The notes under the pieces: generated by a model
The model's input: the letters and a program-made list of their open reading frames with translations, nothing else
Databases searched by the model: none
Told to the model about the DNA's origin: nothing
Made by a program: the position numbers and the translations under genes
Assembly (NCBI RefSeq): GCF_030263935.1
Contig: NZ_CP127162.1
Span: 4,554,001-4,618,000, forward strand
Source of the DNA: Paenibacillus polygoni
GTDB taxonomy: Bacteria; Bacillota; Bacilli; Paenibacillales; Paenibacillaceae
Reading direction: 5' to 3'
DNA length: 64,000 nt
In this document: positions 22,203 through 31,759 of the stretch, piece by piece
Numbering within the stretch: position 1 is the first letter of the stretch
Layout: every line of letters begins with the position of its first letter

Positions 22203-23099
22203 TTACAATTTCGTCACCTTTGTATGAATGCCAATAACATGTCTTTCAATTCCTGCTAGATCGGACACGATCTCAATTTGTTCCCAGTGACCGGCCTGCC
22301 TTAACAGCTCTGCTACATCTTGCGCCTGCCCCTCTCCAAGCTCAAATCCAACCAGGGCAGGCGGCGCAGCAAGCAAATCCAGCTGCGTCATCATGATCCG
22401 GTACGGAGCCAGCCCGTCCGGTCCACCGTCAAGAGCGGTGCGCGGCTCATGCTCGCGCACTTCGCGCTGTAACCCGGCGATGTCTCCCGCCGGGATGTAA
22501 GGCGGGTTCGACACCAGGATGTCGAACCTCTCTCCCGCGAAGGGCGCAAGCAAATCGCCCTCGCGAAAAGACACAGCTGCGCCGTTTGCCGCTGCGTTCT
22601 TCGCGGCAACTTCCAGCGCATCAGCGCTAATGTCGCTGGCTGCAACGTCCCATTGCGGGCGCATTGTCTTTAGCGTCACCGCAATAGCGCCGCTGCCTGT
22701 TCCAATATCTATGACCCGCGGTGTTCCGCTTGGCCACAGTACATCGCCGTGCTTCATAATTGCCTCGACCAATAGCTCGGTCTCGGGTCTTGGAATGAGC
22801 ACGGCTCTAGTTACTTCAAACTGCAGTCCGTAAAACTCCTGCTGTCCAATAATATATTGGACGGGTTCTCCGCGGCCTTTCCGATTCACAGCAACCGTGA
22901 AAGCTGTGATCTTCTCCGCCGGAAAAGGTTCCGGCTGTGCCATATAATAAGCAGCTCCTTCGAGGCCAAGCACATACATCAGCAAAAGCCGTGCATTGTT
23001 TTGCGGCTCCATTACGCCGCAATCCTCTAAAAAAGAGGAAGCCTTCACAAAGGCTTCCCGATTGCTGCTTCCCTGCGGTAAGTTAAATTCTTGCCGCAT
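22203..23099 (-). CDS. prmC: Peptide chain release factor N5-glutamine methyltransferase PrmC
   Basis: Methylates the GGQ glutamine of RF1 and RF2 using SAM. The 298-aa protein has the SAM motif VIDIGTGSGAIAVTL, the catalytic NPPY in ILVSNPPYIPAGD and the N-terminal five-helix substrate domain. ATG 23099 or the adjacent TTG 23102 can serve as start behind AAGGGG. It begins 6 bp after prfA, whose product is its substrate. The middle of the gene (about 22380-22740) is markedly GC-richer than its flanks. Confidence 0.95.
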   Translation of the reverse strand: MRQEFNLPQGSSNREAFVKASSFLEDCGVMEPQNNARLLLMYVLGLEGAAYYMAQPEPFPAEKITAFTVAVNRKGRGEPVQYIIGQQEFYGLQFEVTRAVLIPRPETELLVEAIMKHGDVLWPSGTPRVIDIGTGSGAIAVTLKTMRPQWDVAASDISADALEVAAKNAAANGAAVSFREGDLLAPFAGERFDILVSNPPYIPAGDIAGLQREVREHEPRTALDGGPDGLAPYRIMMTQLDLLAAPPALVGFELGEGQAQDVAELLRQAGHWEQIEIVSDLAGIERHVIGIHTKVTKL

Positions 23100-23105
23100 C
23101 AAGCA

Positions 23106-24173
23106 TTATTCCCCTTTTTCCATTAGCTCTGCTTGTTGTGCAACCGTGAGAGCAGACAGAATGTCTTCAATATCACCGTTCATCACCTGATCGAGTCTAT
23201 GCACGGTTAAACCGATACGGTGATCTGTTACACGGCTTTGCGGGAAATTATACGTACGAATCCGCTCACTGCGGTCTCCTGTTCCCACTTTACTCTTCCG
23301 TTCGCCGGAAATTTTCGCTTCTTCCTCTTGACGGATCACATCATAAATCCGCGTCCGAAGAACTTGCAATGCCTTCTCCTTGTTCGAGTTCTGGGATTTT
23401 CCATCCTGGCAAGTTGCTACAATTCCCGTAGGAACATGGGTAACACGAACCGCTGATTTGGTCGTATTAACCGACTGTCCGCCAGCACCGCTGGAGCAGA
23501 ACGTATCTACACGAATATCTTTATCATGAATGACAATATCTAATTCTTCTGCTTCCGGCATTACCGCTACTGTAGAAGTAGAGGTATGAATCCGTCCGCC
23601 TGATTCTGTTGCAGGAATCCGCTGAACACGGTGAGCACCACTCTCATATTTCATTTTGCTGTAGGCACCGCGTCCGTTAATCATGAAGATTACCTCTTTA
23701 AATCCGCCGAGGTCATTCTCATTTACGTCCATCAGTTCCACTTTCCAGCCCTGAGATTCCGCATAACGTGTATACATCCGGTACAAATCAGCTGCAAATA
23801 GAGCCGCTTCATCTCCGCCAGCAGCACCGCGAATCTCGACAATAACGTTCTTATCATCATTCGGGTCTTTTGGCAGCAGAAGAATATGAATCTTATCTTC
23901 CAGCTCTTTCTGGCGCGTGCTCAGTTCATCAATTTCCATTTTGACCATTTCACGCATCTCATCGTCCAGTTTCTCGGCTTGCATCTGCTTAGCTGCTTCC
24001 AGTTCTTCCATAACGGTCTTGTATTCCATGTAAGCTTCATAAGCGGGCTGCAGATCGGACTGCTCTTTAGAGTAATCTCTCAGTTTCTTATTGTCACTGA
24101 CTACATCCGGGTCACACAAAAGTTCGCTCAGTTTCTCATATCGATCAACCAATGCTTGTAAACGATCCAGCAT
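23106..24173 (-). CDS. prfA: Peptide chain release factor 1
   Basis: Recognises UAA and UAG at the ribosome and triggers peptide release. The 355-aa product starts [18 protein letters not shown] 24173 follows GAGAGGTGA at 9 bp, so the in-frame codons up to 24185 are not needed. The codon-recognition motif PAT occurs in [10 protein letters not shown] and the catalytic GGQ in [18 protein letters not shown] (about residue 230). Co-directional with prmC at 6-bp spacing. Confidence 0.97.
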   Translation of the reverse strand: MLDRLQALVDRYEKLSELLCDPDVVSDNKKLRDYSKEQSDLQPAYEAYMEYKTVMEELEAAKQMQAEKLDDEMREMVKMEIDELSTRQKELEDKIHILLLPKDPNDDKNVIVEIRGAAGGDEAALFAADLYRMYTRYAESQGWKVELMDVNENDLGGFKEVIFMINGRGAYSKMKYESGAHRVQRIPATESGGRIHTSTSTVAVMPEAEELDIVIHDKDIRVDTFCSSGAGGQSVNTTKSAVRVTHVPTGIVATCQDGKSQNSNKEKALQVLRTRIYDVIRQEEEAKISGERKSKVGTGDRSERIRTYNFPQSRVTDHRIGLTVHRLDQVMNGDIEDILSALTVAQQAELMEKGE

Positions 24174-24343
24174 AAGTAAAATCACCTCTCCATTTTCAAT
24201 GTTTGTCTATATATGATGAAAGCTTCCAACTGTTGATATTCAAATGTATTGTGCCGTATTAATGATGATTTGTATCGCTACAATGTCATCCATCCTTTTA
24301 GTATAGAATAAACACTCGTCGCAGTTTACTCTGGCGACTCTTT

Positions 24344-24352
24344 ATTATATCA
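24344..24352 (-). promoter_or_regulatory. Extended -10 promoter candidate for prfA-prmC
   Basis: Minus-strand TGATATAAT, 170 bp upstream of prfA, with no strong -35 element. Confidence 0.45.
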
Positions 24353-24423
24353 TACGGCAAAGCCCTTGAGAAGATACGGACTGGCGCCCAGAATCATACA
24401 GATCACTCCATGCTGAATTCATG

Positions 24424-24469
24424 AAGAAAGCCCCAGGCTCATCCCGCGAGGAGGAGTCTGAGGCTTCAT
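24424..24469 (-). terminator. Probable ychF terminator
   Basis: Imperfect GC-rich stem GAAGCCTCAGACTC against GAGCCTGGGGCTTTC on the minus strand with a short T-rich end (TTTCTTC). It lies 26 bp after ychF. Confidence 0.6.
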
Positions 24470-24494
24470 GATCAGAAGCTATTTCGATACTATT

Positions 24495-25595
24495 TTATAC
24501 ATTAAAACGGAAGTGCATTACGTCGCCGTCTTGTACTACATATTCTTTCCCTTCAAGACGAAGCTGACCGCGTTCTTTCGCACCATTCATTGAACCTGCA
24601 GCCACTAGGTCATCGTATGACACTACTTCTGCACGGATAAATCCACGTTCAAAGTCCGTATGAATCACACCTGCAGCACCCGGTGCTTTGGTTCCTTTAC
24701 GAATCGTCCATGCACGAACTTCTTGTACACCTGCTGTGAAGTAAGTGTACAGACCAAGTAAACGGTAAGCTGCTTTAATCAGACGGTTAAGACCAGACTC
24801 TGCAAGTCCGAGCTCTTCAAGGAACATTGCTTTGTCTTCGCCTTCAAGCTCAGCAATCTCAGACTCTACCTTCGCGCTGATTGGAACAACTTCTGCATTC
24901 TCATCGGCTGCAAATTCTTTTACTTTCAGTACATAAGGGTTAGTGTCTGCAGAAGAAACTTCATCTTCGCTAACGTTCGTTGCATAAAGAACCGGCTTCA
25001 TTGTCAGCAAGTGCAGATCGCGAATAATCAACTGCTCATCATCTGTCAGCTCGATACTGCGAGCTGGTTTATCATCGTAAAGTACCGCTTTTACTTTCTC
25101 TAGAACTTCTACTTCTTGAGCATGCTGCTTATTGCCGCCCTTCATATTCTTACGCGCACGTTCAATTCGTTTCTCAACACTTTCAATGTCTGCAAGAATG
25201 AGTTCCAGGTTAATTGTCTGAATGTCGGAGATCGGATCTACTTTGCCATCCACATGGGTAACGTTCTCATCTTCAAAGCAGCGAACCACATGTACAATAG
25301 CATCCACTTCACGGATATGAGCAAGGAACTTGTTGCCCAGCCCTTCCCCTTTACTTGCACCGCGCACGAGCCCTGCGATATCCACAAATTCAAAAGCCGT
25401 TGGTACTGTTTTTTTCGGTACTACAAGTTCTGTCAATTTATCAAGACGCTCATCCGGAACTTCAACGATTCCCACGTTCGGATCAATGGTACAGAATGGG
25501 TAGTTGGCACTTTCTGCGCCCGCTTGTGTAATTGCGTTAAAAAGGGTTGATTTCCCTACGTTCGGTAACCCTACAATCCCTGCTTTCAAAGCCAT
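24495..25595 (-). CDS. ychF: Redox-regulated/ribosome-binding ATPase YchF
   Basis: Obg-family P-loop protein (OLA1 type) that prefers ATP. The 366-aa product has G1 [15 protein letters not shown]3 [20 protein letters not shown], a coiled-coil insert around residues 130-170 and the C-terminal TGS-like domain with [27 protein letters not shown]. In place of the GTP-specific NKxD it has NVSE (YATNVSEDE), as usual in YchF. Likely monocistronic. Confidence 0.96.
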   Translation of the reverse strand: MALKAGIVGLPNVGKSTLFNAITQAGAESANYPFCTIDPNVGIVEVPDERLDKLTELVVPKKTVPTAFEFVDIAGLVRGASKGEGLGNKFLAHIREVDAIVHVVRCFEDENVTHVDGKVDPISDIQTINLELILADIESVEKRIERARKNMKGGNKQHAQEVEVLEKVKAVLYDDKPARSIELTDDEQLIIRDLHLLTMKPVLYATNVSEDEVSSADTNPYVLKVKEFAADENAEVVPISAKVESEIAELEGEDKAMFLEELGLAESGLNRLIKAAYRLLGLYTYFTAGVQEVRAWTIRKGTKAPGAAGVIHTDFERGFIRAEVVSYDDLVAAGSMNGAKERGQLRLEGKEYVVQDGDVMHFRFNV

Positions 25596-25801
25596 TTATA
25601 TAAACACTCCTCAAATGTATTTGGTGTATTTTACGATTTCCATCAAACAATCTTTCTAATTATATATGAGAACTAGAAGGGCTTCAAGGATATTGCCTAT
25701 GGCAGCTTTCCCCTCTTCCTACTTTTCTTAAGTCACCATTCCACTGTGGTGAATTGGTTATGTATCTTTTTCCCTCATTGCTCAATAAGCTTAATAAGGA
25801 A

Positions 25802-26284
25802 TTATAACAACTCTTTATATAGCGTAATACTTCTAGCATCATATCCCATTTTCTGATACAAATGCAAAGCCCGCTCATTATGCCCAAAGACATGCAGTCC
25901 CACGAAATCTACCCCGAGTTTTCTAGCCTCTTCTTCTAGAAGGAACATTGTCTTTGTACCATATCCTTGGTCCTGGTATTCATCCAGAATGGTAATGTCG
26001 TATAAGAATAATTCATTCTTATGATTTCTTCGATAGAGATTAAACCAGATAAATCCGATGACGGCAGGAGTGGGGAGAGCCATATCAATAACCCGGTAGA
26101 AATAAGCATTTTCCGTGGAGTACCCTTTTGGAAGAATTCTGCTCATATCCTCCAGTGCTCGACTTTCTGCATGTTCTGGAATCCAGGTACCTGCCTTGAT
26201 CTTCGCTTTCATATAGGTCACAAGTGTAAACGCCATAAAGTCTTCATATTGTTCTTTATCCATTGCTACTAGTTCAAGCTGCAT
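25802..26284 (-). CDS. GNAT family N-acetyltransferase
   Basis: A 160-aa protein. The C-terminal half has the acetyl-CoA motif A as ITILDEYQDQGYGTKTMFLLEEEARKLG and motif B as LHVFGHNERALHLYQKMGY. The substrate is unknown. It begins 13 bp after the fni stop with AAGGA upstream, so it is probably the last gene of the carotenoid transcription unit; this raises the possibility of a link to pigment or lipid metabolism but does not show it. Confidence 0.85.
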   Translation of the reverse strand: MQLELVAMDKEQYEDFMAFTLVTYMKAKIKAGTWIPEHAESRALEDMSRILPKGYSTENAYFYRVIDMALPTPAVIGFIWFNLYRRNHKNELFLYDITILDEYQDQGYGTKTMFLLEEEARKLGVDFVGLHVFGHNERALHLYQKMGYDARSITLYKELL

Positions 26285-26297
26285 GGGAACACCGTCC

Positions 26298-27404
26298 TTA
26301 CTTGATCGTTCTGATCAACCGTTTCGTACCTTGCAAATCCGTTGGACGTGGGGCGCCTACCCCGAACATCGCTGTTCGCAGTTCAAATTCTACTTGGTGA
26401 AGCCGCTGATGAAGAGCTTCTTCCGATTCGACAGCGGCTCCAAGGAGCGATCTTCCAAAACCAACAAGATCAGCACCGAGTGCAATCGCTTTGGCCGCAT
26501 CTACACCGGAGGTGAGCCCGCCGCTTCCAATCACTGCTTTCCCAGGGTTCATCTGCCGTACTTCGGTTATACATTCAGCTGTAGAGATTCCCCAATCTAC
26601 AAAGGCTTCTGCCGCTGCTTTTTTCATCATATCTTCATTTCTAAACTTTTCTACTTGAACCCAGCTTGTCCCGCCGGCCCCTGCAACGTCAACAAAAGAA
26701 ACTCCCGCATCATAAAGTCTGGCTGCTGTCTCTCCATCGATTCCCCAGCCTACTTCTTTGACCCCGACAGGTACAGAGAGTTCCCCGCAGAGCTTTTCTA
26801 TCTTCTTCAAAAGCCCGCTGAAGTTCGTGTTTCCTTCCGGCTGAAAAATTTCCTGCAGACCGTTTAAATGAAGCACAAGCATCGAAGCACCCGCGATATC
26901 AACCGCCCGCTGACATGCTTCTTTGCCAAACCCATAGTTCAGCTGAACGGCTCCAAGGTTCGCAATAATGGGAATCGTGGGCGCAAACTTTCTCATAGAG
27001 AAGGAGGCGGCCAGTTCTTCTTTTTCAACCGCTGCCCTTATGGAACCCACACCAAAAGCCCAGCCTCTTGCTTCAGCAACCGCTGCCAGGCGTTCATTAA
27101 TCTTTCCTGTCGCCCCGCTTCCGCCTGTCATAGAACTGATAAGAAACGGTGTGCGGAGCTCTTGTCCGAGAAACATCGTATTCAGCTGAACATCAGCAAA
27201 ATCAAGCTCAGGCAGTGCTGCATGCCGAAACCGGTAAGATTCAAATCCAGCAGTTATTCCCTGTGCATTCACGTCTTCGTTAAGACAGAGCCGGACATGT
27301 TCTATTTTCCGTTCGCCGGTCGGCACTTCAGGCAGCAAATGCTCGCCAACCCCCTGAAAATCTTGATCTTTATGTAATTGATTATCTCGTCCCGCTTCCC
27401 GCAT
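26298..27404 (-). CDS. fni: Type II isopentenyl-diphosphate delta-isomerase (FMN-dependent)
   Basis: Interconverts IPP and DMAPP, the C5 precursors of carotenoids, with FMN and NADPH. The 368-aa TIM-barrel protein shows TPFLISSMTGGSGATGKIN, AFGVGSIRAAVE, IIANLGAVQL, LHLNGLQEIFQPEGNTNF, PVGVKEVGWGI and GSGGLTSGVDAAKAIALGADL. The ATG follows AAGGAG at 8 bp. It lies 200 bp downstream of the crt genes in the same direction, so it probably boosts precursor supply for pigment synthesis. Confidence 0.95.
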   Translation of the reverse strand: MREAGRDNQLHKDQDFQGVGEHLLPEVPTGERKIEHVRLCLNEDVNAQGITAGFESYRFRHAALPELDFADVQLNTMFLGQELRTPFLISSMTGGSGATGKINERLAAVAEARGWAFGVGSIRAAVEKEELAASFSMRKFAPTIPIIANLGAVQLNYGFGKEACQRAVDIAGASMLVLHLNGLQEIFQPEGNTNFSGLLKKIEKLCGELSVPVGVKEVGWGIDGETAARLYDAGVSFVDVAGAGGTSWVQVEKFRNEDMMKKAAAEAFVDWGISTAECITEVRQMNPGKAVIGSGGLTSGVDAAKAIALGADLVGFGRSLLGAAVESEEALHQRLHQVEFELRTAMFGVGAPRPTDLQGTKRLIRTIK

Positions 27405-27511
27405 ATCCCGTCTCCTTTACCCATTCCATTTCAAGCTAGATAGAGCCATTATACCTTATAAATAAGGTTGCCGCCTTGTTTTACAGCACAGCTTGCTCCG
27501 CCTGTCTTTGT

Positions 27512-27591
27512 GTTTACCCTATGTTTATCCTATGTTTATCCTATGTTTATCCTACACTTACCCTATGTTCACCTTATGTTACCTTGTGTTT
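27512..27591. repeat. Tandem array of seven 11-bp units
   Basis: About seven consecutive copies of GTTTATCCTAT with minor changes (GTTTACCCTAT, ACTTACCCTAT, GTTCACCTTAT), between the stop of the CrtP-like gene and fni. The 11-bp period equals about one helical turn. No T-rich terminator is visible, so the transcript probably runs through it. Confidence 0.9.
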
Positions 27592-27604
27592 GCTTAAATA
27601 TGCC

Positions 27605-29077
27605 CTAACGAGCAATCTCCTCCGCCACGAGCCTTCCCGAGCGGGTGACAATAGGAGTTCCCCCTCCAGGATGTGTTGTCCCTCCTACAAACCACAATCC
27701 TTCTATATCTTTGGAACGATTGGACGGTCTTGTGAAGGTCTGCTTCGGATTGTTGGAAGAGATTCCATAGATACTGCCCCGGTAAGCAAGGGTATCACGC
27801 TGAATATCTTCTGGGGTGTAGTGACTCATCACATCAGCTCGTTCCAAACCTGTCACACCAAGCTCTGATAGCCGCCGGATCAGTTTATCCTGATAAGCAG
27901 ACGACTCATGCTTCCAATTCCATTCCTTTGATACATAAGGTGCATTGGCAAGAATGAACAGGTTGCTGCCCCCTTCTGGAGCCATTCCCTGCTCTGAATA
28001 CCCAGAGTAACAAAGATATAGCGTCGGATTTTCAGGAGCTCTCTTTTTACTAAAAATATCCGTGAATTCTGCTTCATAATGGTCTGGAAAAAAGACGGTA
28101 TGATGAAGAAGTTTGTCATACTGCTGCTGTATGCCTGCAAGTGTGACAAACCCTGATAGGGAGGGCTCATACTGCTCAATCTTTCGATTGTTCATTGATG
28201 GGCGCTGTGATTCAGGAATCAGCAGCTGATGAATACGAAGTACATCCCCATTAGCAATAACAACGTCTGCTGTATATTCATCCCTGTCCGTCTCTACTCC
28301 AGTAACTTTGCTACGGTGTGTTTTAATTCTCTTCACTTCTTCTCCAGTCCGAAAGATAACCCCCTTCTCCCGCGCGAGCTTCTCCATTCCGGACACCAGG
28401 GAGTACGTACCTCCTTCCACGCCATATACCCCAAGTTCTGCTTCCACATGAGCGAGCATGGCGAAGATCGAAGGTGCTTCATAAGGCGAAGATCCAACGT
28501 AAGTTGCGTATCTGCCGAACATTTGGAGTGTATTTGGATGCGTGAAATAACGCTGAAGCAGTGTATTCAGCTTCGTCATGGGTCTGACACGCAGTAAACT
28601 TTTTAACATCGACACATTATATTTATCCTGGGGACGAATCATCAGCTGCCCAAGAAATTTCTGATTTGCTTCCCTATAAAGCGCTTTGGATTCATCCATA
28701 AAGGCATCGTAGTTTTGTGCGTCTTTTTCGCTGTATGCGGCAATCTGCTCTTTCATAAAGGCACGATCGCTAGACAGGTCTACCGTTTTCCCGTCAGCGA
28801 ATACATTTCTTGTCCTTGGCTCGAGATCATACATTTTCACATAGTCTTCCATCTCTACACCAGCCAGTTCAAACACTTCCCGAAAAATATGGGGCATCGT
28901 AATGGTGCTCGGTCCTCGGTCAAAATAATAATCGCCAAGCTGAATACGCTGCAGTTTGCCGCCTGCATGTTGCTGCCGCTCAATGATCGTTACATCCTTG
29001 CCTAGTGTGGCAAGACGTATAGCCGAAGACAACCCGCCGAATCCAGCTCCAATAATAACTACCTTTTGTTTGTTCAA
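27605..29077 (-). CDS. CrtP/CrtNb-type C30 carotenoid oxidase (FAD amine-oxidase fold)
   Basis: A 490-aa flavoprotein of the CrtI/CrtN/CrtP family. The N-terminal dinucleotide fold is VVIIGAGFGGLSSAIRLA with the second-strand ERQQHAGGKL; the C-terminal FAD motif is GLWFVGGTTHPGGGTPIVTRSG. GPSTITMPHIFREVF resembles the terminal-oxidase (CrtP) branch, so I infer oxidation of a terminal methyl of the C30 chain to aldehyde or acid. A TTG at 29077, with GGGAGG 8 bp upstream, overlaps the previous stop (TTGA) and is the likely start; a GTG seven codons upstream lacks such a site. Confidence 0.82.
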   Translation of the reverse strand: MNKQKVVIIGAGFGGLSSAIRLATLGKDVTIIERQQHAGGKLQRIQLGDYYFDRGPSTITMPHIFREVFELAGVEMEDYVKMYDLEPRTRNVFADGKTVDLSSDRAFMKEQIAAYSEKDAQNYDAFMDESKALYREANQKFLGQLMIRPQDKYNVSMLKSLLRVRPMTKLNTLLQRYFTHPNTLQMFGRYATYVGSSPYEAPSIFAMLAHVEAELGVYGVEGGTYSLVSGMEKLAREKGVIFRTGEEVKRIKTHRSKVTGVETDRDEYTADVVIANGDVLRIHQLLIPESQRPSMNNRKIEQYEPSLSGFVTLAGIQQQYDKLLHHTVFFPDHYEAEFTDIFSKKRAPENPTLYLCYSGYSEQGMAPEGGSNLFILANAPYVSKEWNWKHESSAYQDKLIRRLSELGVTGLERADVMSHYTPEDIQRDTLAYRGSIYGISSNNPKQTFTRPSNRSKDIEGLWFVGGTTHPGGGTPIVTRSGRLVAEEIAR

Positions 29078-30279
29078 TGATAGTGCCTCCCTTTCCACAC
29101 ATAACCTTTACCGGTCACAGCTCCAAGCCAGGATGAGATACCAATGGCAATGACAAAAAAAATGCTGACTGAGTGAAGTAAACTTAACCAGAATGGATGG
29201 CTTCCTGTAAGATCAGCCACTCTTTTCACTAGCATGCCAAGTAAAGTCCCGGTCGCTCCCAAGGCCGCTGCTTTAAAGTCGCCAGTAAATACTCCAATCA
29301 GAAAACTGATCGGCGGGAGAAGATAGAGAGCAGTATACATCACAAGAACCCCTGCTAACAGAAAACCGCTGCGCCCGAGGCCCTCGTACATATTTTTCTT
29401 ATATCCGTTCCATACCTCGTCTGCATTCTGGTACATCCTCGTGCGGGTATGGCGATGAACATCAACGAGCGTAACCGGATGCCCTGCTTTTTTCACTGCA
29501 CGGGCAAGCTGCATATCATCCAGCAAATCTGCCTTGATGGCTTCATGCCCTCCTGCTGCTTTATAGGTATCCCGGTGAATAAACATAAACGCACCGGTAG
29601 CCGCAACAAAACGGGGGTTCTGCGAACCTCTCACTAGCACAATAGGCAGATGACTGATAATCGTAAATTTCATCATAGGTACGACCAGTTTCTCAAGCCA
29701 AGTGGCTGTTATTTGGCGGGGGAACCCCGTAACAAGTCCCTTTTGCTGAGCTTGGCCGGTGGTGAGCACCGCGGTGAGTGCCGTTTTTTCTAATCTGACG
29801 TCGGCATCCATATACAGCCACCACTCTCCGGTTGCCTGCTGAGCAAGCTCATGGCATGCATAGGATTTGCCCATCCATCCTGAGGGAAGTTCCTTACCTT
29901 CCAGAATTCGCAGACGGTGATCTTTTGTCGCGAGTTGTTCTAGAATCTCACCGGTTTGATCTTCCGATCGGTCATCGAGAACAATGACCTCCAGCTGTAT
30001 GCCCTCTGTATCCGCAGCCAGCACACTTTCCACACAATCTTTAATATGAATCTGTTCATTTCGCGCAGGAATTAGAACAGAGATCTTCGTCTTTGCGTCC
30101 CTATTGATGTGAGATAGGCGAGTGTCTTTCGAGCGTTCTGCGATGTGATCTGCAGTAGAATCTTTGTTATCATCCGGTACGCCAAGGAGTGGAAGCTTGG
30201 TCCGGTTCCAGAGAGAGAAGACCAGCTGAACAGCAAGAATACCGCAGAGGATCAGCAGCAGAGTGTGATAAAAACCCAT
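29074..30279 (-). CDS. Family 2 glycosyltransferase, CrtQ-like
   Basis: A 401-aa membrane glycosyltransferase. After an N-terminal membrane helix comes a GT-A domain with KISVLIPARNEQIHIKDCVESV, LDDRSEDQT, the metal-binding WWLYMDADVRL and a DDMQLARAVKKAG acid motif; three or four membrane helices follow (residues 300-390). It resembles CrtQ, which glucosylates the carotenoid acid of staphyloxanthin-type pigments. It begins 3 bp after the acyltransferase gene and overlaps the next gene by 4 bp. Confidence 0.85.
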   Translation of the reverse strand: MGFYHTLLLILCGILAVQLVFSLWNRTKLPLLGVPDDNKDSTADHIAERSKDTRLSHINRDAKTKISVLIPARNEQIHIKDCVESVLAADTEGIQLEVIVLDDRSEDQTGEILEQLATKDHRLRILEGKELPSGWMGKSYACHELAQQATGEWWLYMDADVRLEKTALTAVLTTGQAQQKGLVTGFPRQITATWLEKLVVPMMKFTIISHLPIVLVRGSQNPRFVAATGAFMFIHRDTYKAAGGHEAIKADLLDDMQLARAVKKAGHPVTLVDVHRHTRTRMYQNADEVWNGYKKNMYEGLGRSGFLLAGVLVMYTALYLLPPISFLIGVFTGDFKAAALGATGTLLGMLVKRVADLTGSHPFWLSLLHSVSIFFVIAIGISSWLGAVTGKGYVWKGRHYH

Positions 30280-30282
30280 GAT

Positions 30283-31020
30283 TCATCCCCGCTTCCGTAC
30301 AAATACATGATCAAAATGTTCGCTTGTGGAACGTCCTGATTTGGTTAGAGGTTGATATTGCTTGGGACGATTATCCTCAGCCTTCATTACCTCTACTTTT
30401 TGACTGTCTAGTTGTTCTACCATTACGGTCTCAAGCCTGCTCGTAATTAATCTGCTGTCCATCATTTCCCAATTGTCCAGCAGCGGAGGACCTGCCATCA
30501 TCAGCGCTTCCGGCTTGTCCTGTCCATACATGCCGTGTACTAGAGTTACCGGTATGACAGCAGCATCCGGCACCCGTCTCAGCAAAACTCCGATCCCGCG
30601 CTGAAACGTAAGCGGACGCAGATCTTGATGCATGATTTTTCCCTGTGGATACATCCATACCCGTTTTCCCGCACGTAATAACTGCGTTGTATATTCAAAG
30701 GAAGCCTTCACATCAGAGGCAGACTCTTTTTTGATCGAAAAGGCTCCTAATTTGCGAAAAAAGGTAAACTTTTTGAGCTGTTTTTCTTCCATCATCACGT
30801 AATGATCATGGTTCGTAAGTTTACGAAAAGCATGATAAGCCAGCAGACCATCCCACCACGAACTGTGGTTCATAATATATAACATAGGTCTGCCCTCTAC
30901 GAGCAAAGGGTCTAGATCACCGGTAAAACCGACATATCTAAACCGCCGCTCGAGCAAGTATTTTTGATGGTAATGAAAAAACATGTGATCAAAAAGCCGA
31001 GACTTGTTTGCGGGCAGCAT
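30283..31020 (-). CDS. PlsC-type acyltransferase of the carotenoid cluster
   Basis: A 245-aa lysophospholipid-acyltransferase-fold protein. Motif I is MNHSSWWDG (HX4D, His52 and Asp57) and motif III is WMYPQGKIM; MVHG-type motif IV appears as IPVTLVHGMYG. In a pigment operon it probably esterifies the sugar of a carotenoid glycoside with a fatty acid, a role played in Staphylococcus by the unrelated CrtO. ATG 31020 behind AAGGGAG is chosen; the frame extends to a TTG at 31041. It overlaps the CruF-like gene by 32 bp. Confidence 0.82.
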   Translation of the reverse strand: MLPANKSRLFDHMFFHYHQKYLLERRFRYVGFTGDLDPLLVEGRPMLYIMNHSSWWDGLLAYHAFRKLTNHDHYVMMEEKQLKKFTFFRKLGAFSIKKESASDVKASFEYTTQLLRAGKRVWMYPQGKIMHQDLRPLTFQRGIGVLLRRVPDAAVIPVTLVHGMYGQDKPEALMMAGPPLLDNWEMMDSRLITSRLETVMVEQLDSQKVEVMKAEDNRPKQYQPLTKSGRSTSEHFDHVFVRKRG

Positions 31021-31759
31021 ACTGATGTCTCCCTTCAGCAAGCAAGATACCTATTGCAGCGATCAGGGCACTGCCATAGAGTCCGGCTTGAACGGCAAGT
31101 AATCCAAACAGCAATATAAACATTTGGTATAGAACTTTTGCTTTTCGCTGAACAACTGGATCATTCGGGATCGGCGGAATAAAGAGTGACAACAGGCCCC
31201 CCATAACAAACCAGCTTACAAAATTGGTCCACGGTACCCCGTAAAATCCACCCGCAGCTTCCCAGCTCCAGAATTCTCGCTGGTGGGCTACTGGATCAAG
31301 TACCAAGTCCATCATCAGTGCCCATGCCCCTGTTTTTATGGCTCTTATTCCTTTACTCTTCCAGCCGGCTCCTCCCCCGCTGAGAAGGGCTGAATTCCCA
31401 ACCACAGCAATCCAAGCAAATCCAAGCGTAAAAGGAACAGCAAACAAATGAGGTCCAAATAAATAGGAATAATGATAGGATCCAAACGGCCAACCCGTAT
31501 GGACCCCGACCCATTCTACCCCCATTCCTCCTGTCCAGATAACAACTGCCATCATCCAGAATCTTGGCTTCTTCCACCAACTGACTGACTGGTCGGACAG
31601 TGGGTTTTTCACGTCGTTACTAAAAATAAGATCAACAGCACATAGTGCATATAAAATAAGAAATATCCCATTTGAGAACGAGAGCGCATCGGGGACGCCG
31701 ATCGTTAATAACAAAACCGCTCCAATACTGTACCAAATCCAGTAAATAAGCTGAACCAT
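30989..31759 (-). CDS. cruF: CruF-type carotenoid biosynthesis membrane protein (putative 1,2-hydratase)
   Basis: A 256-aa polytopic protein with about seven membrane segments. MGVEWVGVHTGWPFGSYHYS and MMDLVLDPVAHQREFWSWE match the carotenoid-synthesis (CruF, formerly DUF422) family, which adds water to the psi end of acyclic carotenoids to give a 1-hydroxy group. That hydroxyl would then be a glycosylation site. The start overlaps the crtM stop by 1 bp (TAATG). No hydratase is needed for classical staphyloxanthin, so this gene predicts a different end product. Confidence 0.82.
   Translation of the reverse strand: MVQLIYWIWYSIGAVLLLTIGVPDALSFSNGIFLILYALCAVDLIFSNDVKNPLSDQSVSWWKKPRFWMMAVVIWTGGMGVEWVGVHTGWPFGSYHYSYLFGPHLFAVPFTLGFAWIAVVGNSALLSGGGAGWKSKGIRAIKTGAWALMMDLVLDPVAHQREFWSWEAAGGFYGVPWTNFVSWFVMGGLLSLFIPPIPNDPVVQRKAKVLYQMFILLFGLLAVQAGLYGSALIAAIGILLAEGRHQYAARKQVSAF

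Larger units (their letters stand above)
24174..24494. other. ychF-prfA intergenic region
   Basis: 321 bp holding the probable ychF terminator (24424-24469), the prfA promoter candidate (24344-24352) and, in the prfA leader, a small inverted repeat GTCGC/GCGAC near 24318-24338. No further gene is visible. Confidence 0.5.

Noticed and set aside
27512..27591. Additional CarH operator
   Set aside because: The units have the 11-bp period but lack the TACA tetramer pattern and no promoter overlaps them.
27476..27868. Plus-strand 130-aa frame across the 11-bp array
   Set aside because: The repetitive N-terminus comes from the tandem repeat and the rest is antisense to the CrtP-like gene; no ribosome binding site.
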